Assembly: GCA_037576195.1 (NCBI GenBank)
Contig: CM075104.1
Coordinates: forward strand, 17,624,211 to 17,688,210
Reading direction: 5' to 3'
DNA length: 64,000 nucleotides
From: Phytoseiulus persimilis
Taxonomy: Eukaryota > Arthropoda > Arachnida > Mesostigmata > Phytoseiidae
The translations under genes were made by a program, and so were the position numbers. Under the pieces are notes generated by a model that searched no databases, was not told the origin of the DNA, and saw nothing but the letters and a program-made list of their open reading frames with translations. The first letter of the stretch is position 1. Every line of letters starts with the position of its first letter. Shown piece after piece: positions 59,224 to 64,000 of this stretch.

Positions 59224-59461
59224 GGGTGCCGACAACGGTACACTGACTCGGTGACTGAACGCTTGTCTTCCTCAGAACCACTTCTCACTCCAGCCGCTGG
59301 ATATCACAGCCGGAAAGTCGAATAGGAATCGAGCTGGAACGTTTCAACCTGACGCCACGGATGGATTCCCGAAAATCACATGGGAACGATTCCGTTGTTG
59401 TTGTGGAAATCGGACGTCCGAGCGTTCAACCATCCGGATTCCCGGTGAAGTTCTGAGGGCA

Positions 59462-60101
59462 GTGGCAGTCCTTGCTGAGTTTTTTCGTCGTCCAGTGAAA
59501 CGGAGATACAGACACGGTGCGGCTGTTTCTGAAAAGATGACTGTCAACGAACCCGGAGAGCACAGATACATCCATGAGCCAATCAGCCCTCTGGAAGAAA
59601 GGAGCCGTCTAATTCTAATTGAGTTTTATGAGTTTTTCATAGACTCTCTGAGAGGTGAAGATACGTAACACATTCATCGCTGATATTGGCTGTGGCCTAG
59701 TGAGACGCCGTCGAGGCTCGAGCCAGCGTGGATTGAAATGCGTTCCGTTGGCCGAACGATTCTCTGTTACAAACTTCCCGGAGCGCCACGGAGATCAAAC
59801 GATATCTCGAAACAGTTCGGTGGAACTGAGCTTGTGAGATTAGCAGATCTCCTCGGGATAGAAGCTCGTCCAGTTCAGTCGTCGCGGTTGTGGATGCTAA
59901 CGCGTATGCATGGTATTGATGCTTTGTAGGATCAACTTGGCCAAACTCGAGGCGATCATAGAACGAAGCTCTCCGGAGGTCTTGGAAAAATCCGGTTTCC
60001 ATGAGGCTGGCTCATGGAAGAGGCTGCAAGTTCTTCTTAGGACTTCAGAATCGTTCCAGAGCTCATCTGTACTCTCAACTGAGAAAGTCGGACCTCTCTA
60101 A
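59462..60101 (+). pseudogene. Possible BTB/BACK (SPOP-like) gene relic
   Basis: Three plus-strand segments lie in order but are broken by a stop at 59668 and a frame change near 59.92 kb. They read RLILIEFYEFFIDSLRGED, GGTELVRLADLLGIEA and LAKLEAIIERSSPEVLEKSG. The order (end of a BTB fold, a LADLLG helix, then a helix ending PEVLEKSGF) recalls the BTB and BACK-like tail of SPOP-type proteins. The match is by eye and weak. If it is real, the copy is dead. Confidence 0.2.
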
Positions 60102-60592
60102 AACAGTTTCGAAAAACCTGCAGCTCTTTTCTTAGATACTGAGGATAATGAGGTTTCGAGGCGCTCGCGACGGTCGGAAGTTTCCTCTGCGCTGTTGTTC
60201 GAGGGCGATTATTCGCGCCGATCGGAGAAACTCATGGTTGACCAGTCATCGGAAATAAGATCATTCTGAGGCGATCTTTGTCGTTAGCGGAATACTTTTC
60301 CCGGAACGGCCCCAGAGTCATCAGAGTGGACTCCCACGCGTCCGCCACCGCAGTTCAGACGCTGCAACGGGTCGATCAACCGGTCCGCTGATCAACGACT
60401 GCAGACTCGAGCAAAGCACCAATACATGAGGATATTCAGTGAATTTCCGTGAATACAGTATCAGATTCACGCTCAGGAAAACTGTATACTTCTTCAGATG
60501 GCTCATGTGGGATAAATGGAGCGGAAGATCTCGTTTCCCTACGGATACTGTAAATCTCACGGGAAGTTATCGACGAAAAGCTGGAGCATTGA

Positions 60593-61270
60593 CTAGCGAG
60601 AGGGATGGAAAACACGTTGGGTGCCTGGAGTCCGGTAAGAATCGATGACGCAAGGATTCGTGAGCAGGAGATTCAGCTCTTCAATCTCCAACTGACACGG
60701 CTTCCTCATCGTGTTCTGAGACCGCACCTTTATGATCCGTTGAAATGCGTCGGGGGGAATGACATATGATCCGTGTGCACCACGAGGTTGCAACTGATAC
60801 CAACCGACGGTACTTTCAATCCTGTTGCCGCTGAGGCATAGGGTGTACAAGGATCTTGCGCCACGCAGCAGCGAACCACTCTCCGACAAGAAGTCGTCAT
60901 CGTCTCCATCGTGCGAGTCAAATGAGGACTCGCAAGCAGCCTGCTCGGGAGACCAAGTTTCGTACTTGACCTGTCTTCGGAAATCGTTGTTCAGAAACGA
61001 GTCTGTACGGACGTCACGTGACTGTCTGAAGCATGGATTTCAGAATTCTACCCCGCTCGAGAAGCCATCGGCGCTGTCATAAGTCTTAAGATCTCGCAGC
61101 TCCGGTAGTGACATCTTGAAGACATCATCTCCAACGGATAGTCTCAGTTGCCGACAGCAGCCGTAGCGAGGCCAACGAGTTGGGCGCTGACGGATCGCGA
61201 AAACCTTCAGATTCGTCCATTCGATCAATTTGGAATCAAGACTAACGTTAATTGACGACTCGCTTCGGGC
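60593..61270 (-). pseudogene. Unidentified minus-strand coding relic with one in-frame stop
   Basis: From about 61270 down to 60593 one frame stays open for over 210 codons except for a single TGA at 61040-61042. It contains KLIEWTNLKVFAIRQ, SLPELRDLKTYDSADGF, an acidic patch DSHDGDDDDFLSESG and LRR-like SLYTLCLSGNRIES. A 30-bp intron would be needed to skip the stop, which is implausibly short. I cannot name a family. It could be a decayed LRR or F-box-LRR gene, or chance. Confidence 0.25.
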
Positions 61271-61636
61271 ACAACAGCTGAGGGGGCAACCTCGAATCCG
61301 AGGCCAGCTCTCAACGGAGAGAACCTCTGAAGGAAAGTGGGGGAACTCATTTCATGTGAACCACATACATCAACGCCTCCGCAAGTCTGGAAATCGATTA
61401 TCCCGTGGTCTTCCATTCTATTCATTTCTCCCGGAAGTGTGTACCCCTGGGGTAAGAAGGGAGGTCGACATCCATTCGAGCCTTTTCGAGGAGTCGACAA
61501 GCGATGACGAATCAGCTTTCGAGAATATCTGAGGAAAACTCGTCAGAGAGGCTGTCGTCCCGCTCAATCCATGTACCTGAAAAGCTCCCAGTGCCATGAT
61601 CTGCACGGCGGAGAACTATTCCATCGGGATTGTCGG

Positions 61637-61760
61637 ATCGACCTCGGTCCCACCTCTTGGGGCTAAAAAAATATTGTTAGATCGACCTCGTAATCACCTT
61701 CATGGCAATTGACGAAGACCCCCAGATTGACCTCGGAATCACCCGCATGGGATTCCGGAA
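61637..61760. repeat. Second array of the 45-bp repeat
   Basis: ATCGACCTCGGTCCCACC (61637), ATCGACCTCGTAATCACC (61681) and ATTGACCTCGGAATCACC (61726) are spaced 44 and 45 bp apart. Their reverse complement reads GGTGATTCCGAGGTCAATCT, matching the unit at 294-497. Confidence 0.6.
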
Positions 61761-64000
61761 CGTCTGGCTGAATCTTCACCGAAAATTGGTCGGAACGAAG
61801 AAAGACGTCGTTCGCCCTCATACCACATCCCATATCGCCCCTCGGCAGCCCTCATCACTCTCTGCCCCCTCGGCACCCTCACGGCAAACTGCCCGAGAGT
61901 CGCAGCAACTAGACTGCCACGAATCGCAGTGGGCGCGAACCAGACGGAGCGGCCAGGATCCCAATCAGGGGAATTTCAGCTCAGGAGATTTCTCGAAGGG
62001 GTGGCCCACTTCCACCACGAACCTCGTTTTTTGGATTACGAGGACGTGCTCCCGCCGCTCAGTTCCGGACTCCTCAGGCCTGCGAACTCATATTATTTAA
62101 TTCTCCACTGATCCTGATAGATTGCTGATCATCTCTAGGTTTCCACGGCTCGAATACTTGAATGGATTCAGAAATTCAACGCACGGTTCAAATGATGATG
62201 AGGAACCGGTATACTTTCGACCACGGTTTCCGTCGCATAGAATATTCGAATTCATCCTGTCAACTTCTGGACTCCGATGACTTCGCAAGCAACTACACGA
62301 ACATCATTCGACTCCACTCTCCACTCAAAAGGGTGTCGAATTCAATCTACTCGATGCACGTTCCCTTGGAGACCAGAATCCTCTGCATGGTTCTACAATT
62401 CAGAGAGAGGTGGTTACTCATTTTGATCTCCGAGTTTATCGAGAGTCTGTAAATCCACGTGGCAGACCGTCGGATAGAATTGCAGGTGGAACCGCAACGG
62501 GATTCCCGGACTCTCACCAGAAACCAGGACCGGATCGGCCCAACTTCAGCAACGATTAGTTCCGAACTTGGTAATTGTTACCAAACATAGTGGTAATTGC
62601 ACTGGCTGAAGCATGATTAGGAGGGCCATAGACTTCATGCACTGACACATTAGAGCGCTCCTATTAACATACTAGGTCTGTCTAAAAATTTAGATGATAT
62701 GCATGGAAAAAGTACATCTCAGTAGGGAAAATTTTCATGCGCGACCTCCGAAGCTGTTTCCTCCGTAGATTTTTCTTCCGCTAGTGAGTTGATATAATCG
62801 AGGTCGAACAATATAAGTTTCATTTCTTTTCTTTCCAATAATGACGAAGTACGCCATACCTGCATGTCTCACCTAACTCCCAGAATATTCTTTCACATCA
62901 GAAAGAAAAAATGAATGTCCCGTCTGAACGACCCAGCGACCAGCTCTGGTCAGAAAAACCGAAGACTGTCTGACCTGTCTCTCCTCGGTCAGCACTCGCC
63001 GGCAAGGATTCCGGAATTCAGAGAACTTCACCGAGCTCAACAAAACAGGACGATGGAACGGACGAGTATCTTCGACGGCCCGTTTCACACTGGTCGTCTC
63101 TGAGGAGCCAGGATGAAGTTCACTGGAAACTCGTCCTTGCTCTTTCCCGAAACACTGAATCAGGCTCGGGCCGGACTGGGCGCGGTGCGCTTCACGCCTT
63201 GCAAGGATTCGGGGGGATTCGGGGAAGCTTGTCAATTTTCAAAGGATCCGGATACGGGAACGGGACGAGCACCGTTACCCTCACAGGAGCTTCACAGCTG
63301 GGCATGATCCCATGTAGCACGTCGGAGTGACCACGGAGACTGAATGTCTGCGGTGATCCTCTCTCCTTAATTGACCCGAACCCTTTCTCGATGTCGGAGT
63401 ACGATTGTTCCGGAGTAAGTCTGGAATTTCGTTGAAATCGATCCTCACTTGCATCGCTCACATGCGTGCGCACAAGCAGAAGTTCCCGTAATGTTTTCAG
63501 TCAAAAAAGTAGTCCCTTATCTCCCAGACTTTGGGGTTTGTAGCCTTCATGCAAGATAACACGGGACTGCACAGCCATTGAGAGCTCCGAAGACCAAATC
63601 CAATTCTGCAGGTGCACTAGAGTATTCGACCATTAGAACGACTTTGGACTTGCGCCATGCTGTCTTGGAGAGGTCTCCGGGGAGAACTCGGCCCCACCTA
63701 TCGCAACTCTTTCCAACTCCGTCTCTTCAATGAGTTTTATAAGCCTTGAGGTTCGCTCCTGAAAAGGGCCTGACTTTTATGAGTATGTGTTTTCTCTCCA
63801 TGAACTCTCGAATTGATCCAAGAATGCTTCAAGGAAGCTCCGAAGACGCTTCCGCTGTGGGTTTTTTAATCATATTCCTGGAAAGTTTTCGGGGGGGGGG
63901 GGGGGGGGGGGCGTACGAGAAAGGCGTTGTGATGATGCTTCTGATAGTGATAGTGGACTAATGCGCAATCCACAAGAAAGGCTCTCTGAAACATCTGAAG
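61761..64000. other. Intergenic, no firmly supported gene
   Basis: A 96-codon plus-strand ORF starting at an ATG at 62162 (MDSEIQRTVQMMMRNRYTF..) reads protein-like but matches nothing I know and lacks flanking signals. A 21-base G-run at 63891-63911 followed by GATGATG-type repeats looks like another poly-G element fragment. Confidence 0.35.

Overview
This is eukaryotic nuclear DNA with spliceosomal introns (GT..AG, many of 50-200 bp), TATA boxes, AATAAA signals, retroelement debris and Pol III-type (tRNA-like) repeats. The proteins are animal and arthropod-like: Scribble with LRRs and four PDZ domains, ribosomal protein L13, an acid-lipase-family enzyme, and Twist with its C-terminal WR motif. 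Short introns, a roughly balanced base composition by eye and the repeat types suggest a chelicerate, perhaps a mite. That assignment is inference; the window holds no rRNA or mitochondrial marker.

Layout. 1-4 kb: a 45-bp tandem/inverted repeat and a decayed non-LTR retrotransposon (minus). 4.09-29.64 kb: one very long minus-strand gene, scribble, reconstructed here from about 30 exons with matching splice phases. The N-terminal LRR exons lie at 29.6-15.6 kb, the PDZ exons at 12.6-8.6 kb and the C-terminal tail at 8.5-4.1 kb. Introns 1, 2 and 11 are large (about 2.7, 6.5 and 3.0 kb). 29.6-32.5 kb: triplet- and microsatellite-rich upstream region. 32.6-33.1 kb: an unidentified minus-strand coding segment. 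33.13-33.96 kb: RpL13 (plus, two exons). 34-39.4 kb: copies of a poly-G element and a hAT-like foldback. 39.85-41.22 kb: a two-exon lipase (plus). 41.8-47.3 kb: a repeat nest with two SINE-like families, about four tRNA-like cassettes with T-run terminators, and a copia fragment. 49.3-50.7 kb: two tiny intronless genes, each with its own TATA box and AATAAA, encoding short secreted-type peptides with Lys-rich helical tails. 55.5-56.5 kb: twist (plus, two exons). 56.5-64 kb: repeats and weak gene relics.

The main genes are unrelated in function (cell polarity, ribosome, lipid hydrolysis, mesoderm transcription factor), as is normal for an animal chromosome. The most novel items are the paired mini-peptide genes at 49.4 and 50.4 kb and the tandem two-tRNA-like composite cassettes at 42.8-46.5 kb. 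All exon borders were read by eye from splice motifs and reading-frame phase. Borders in the scribble C-terminal tail (below 7.4 kb) are the least certain.
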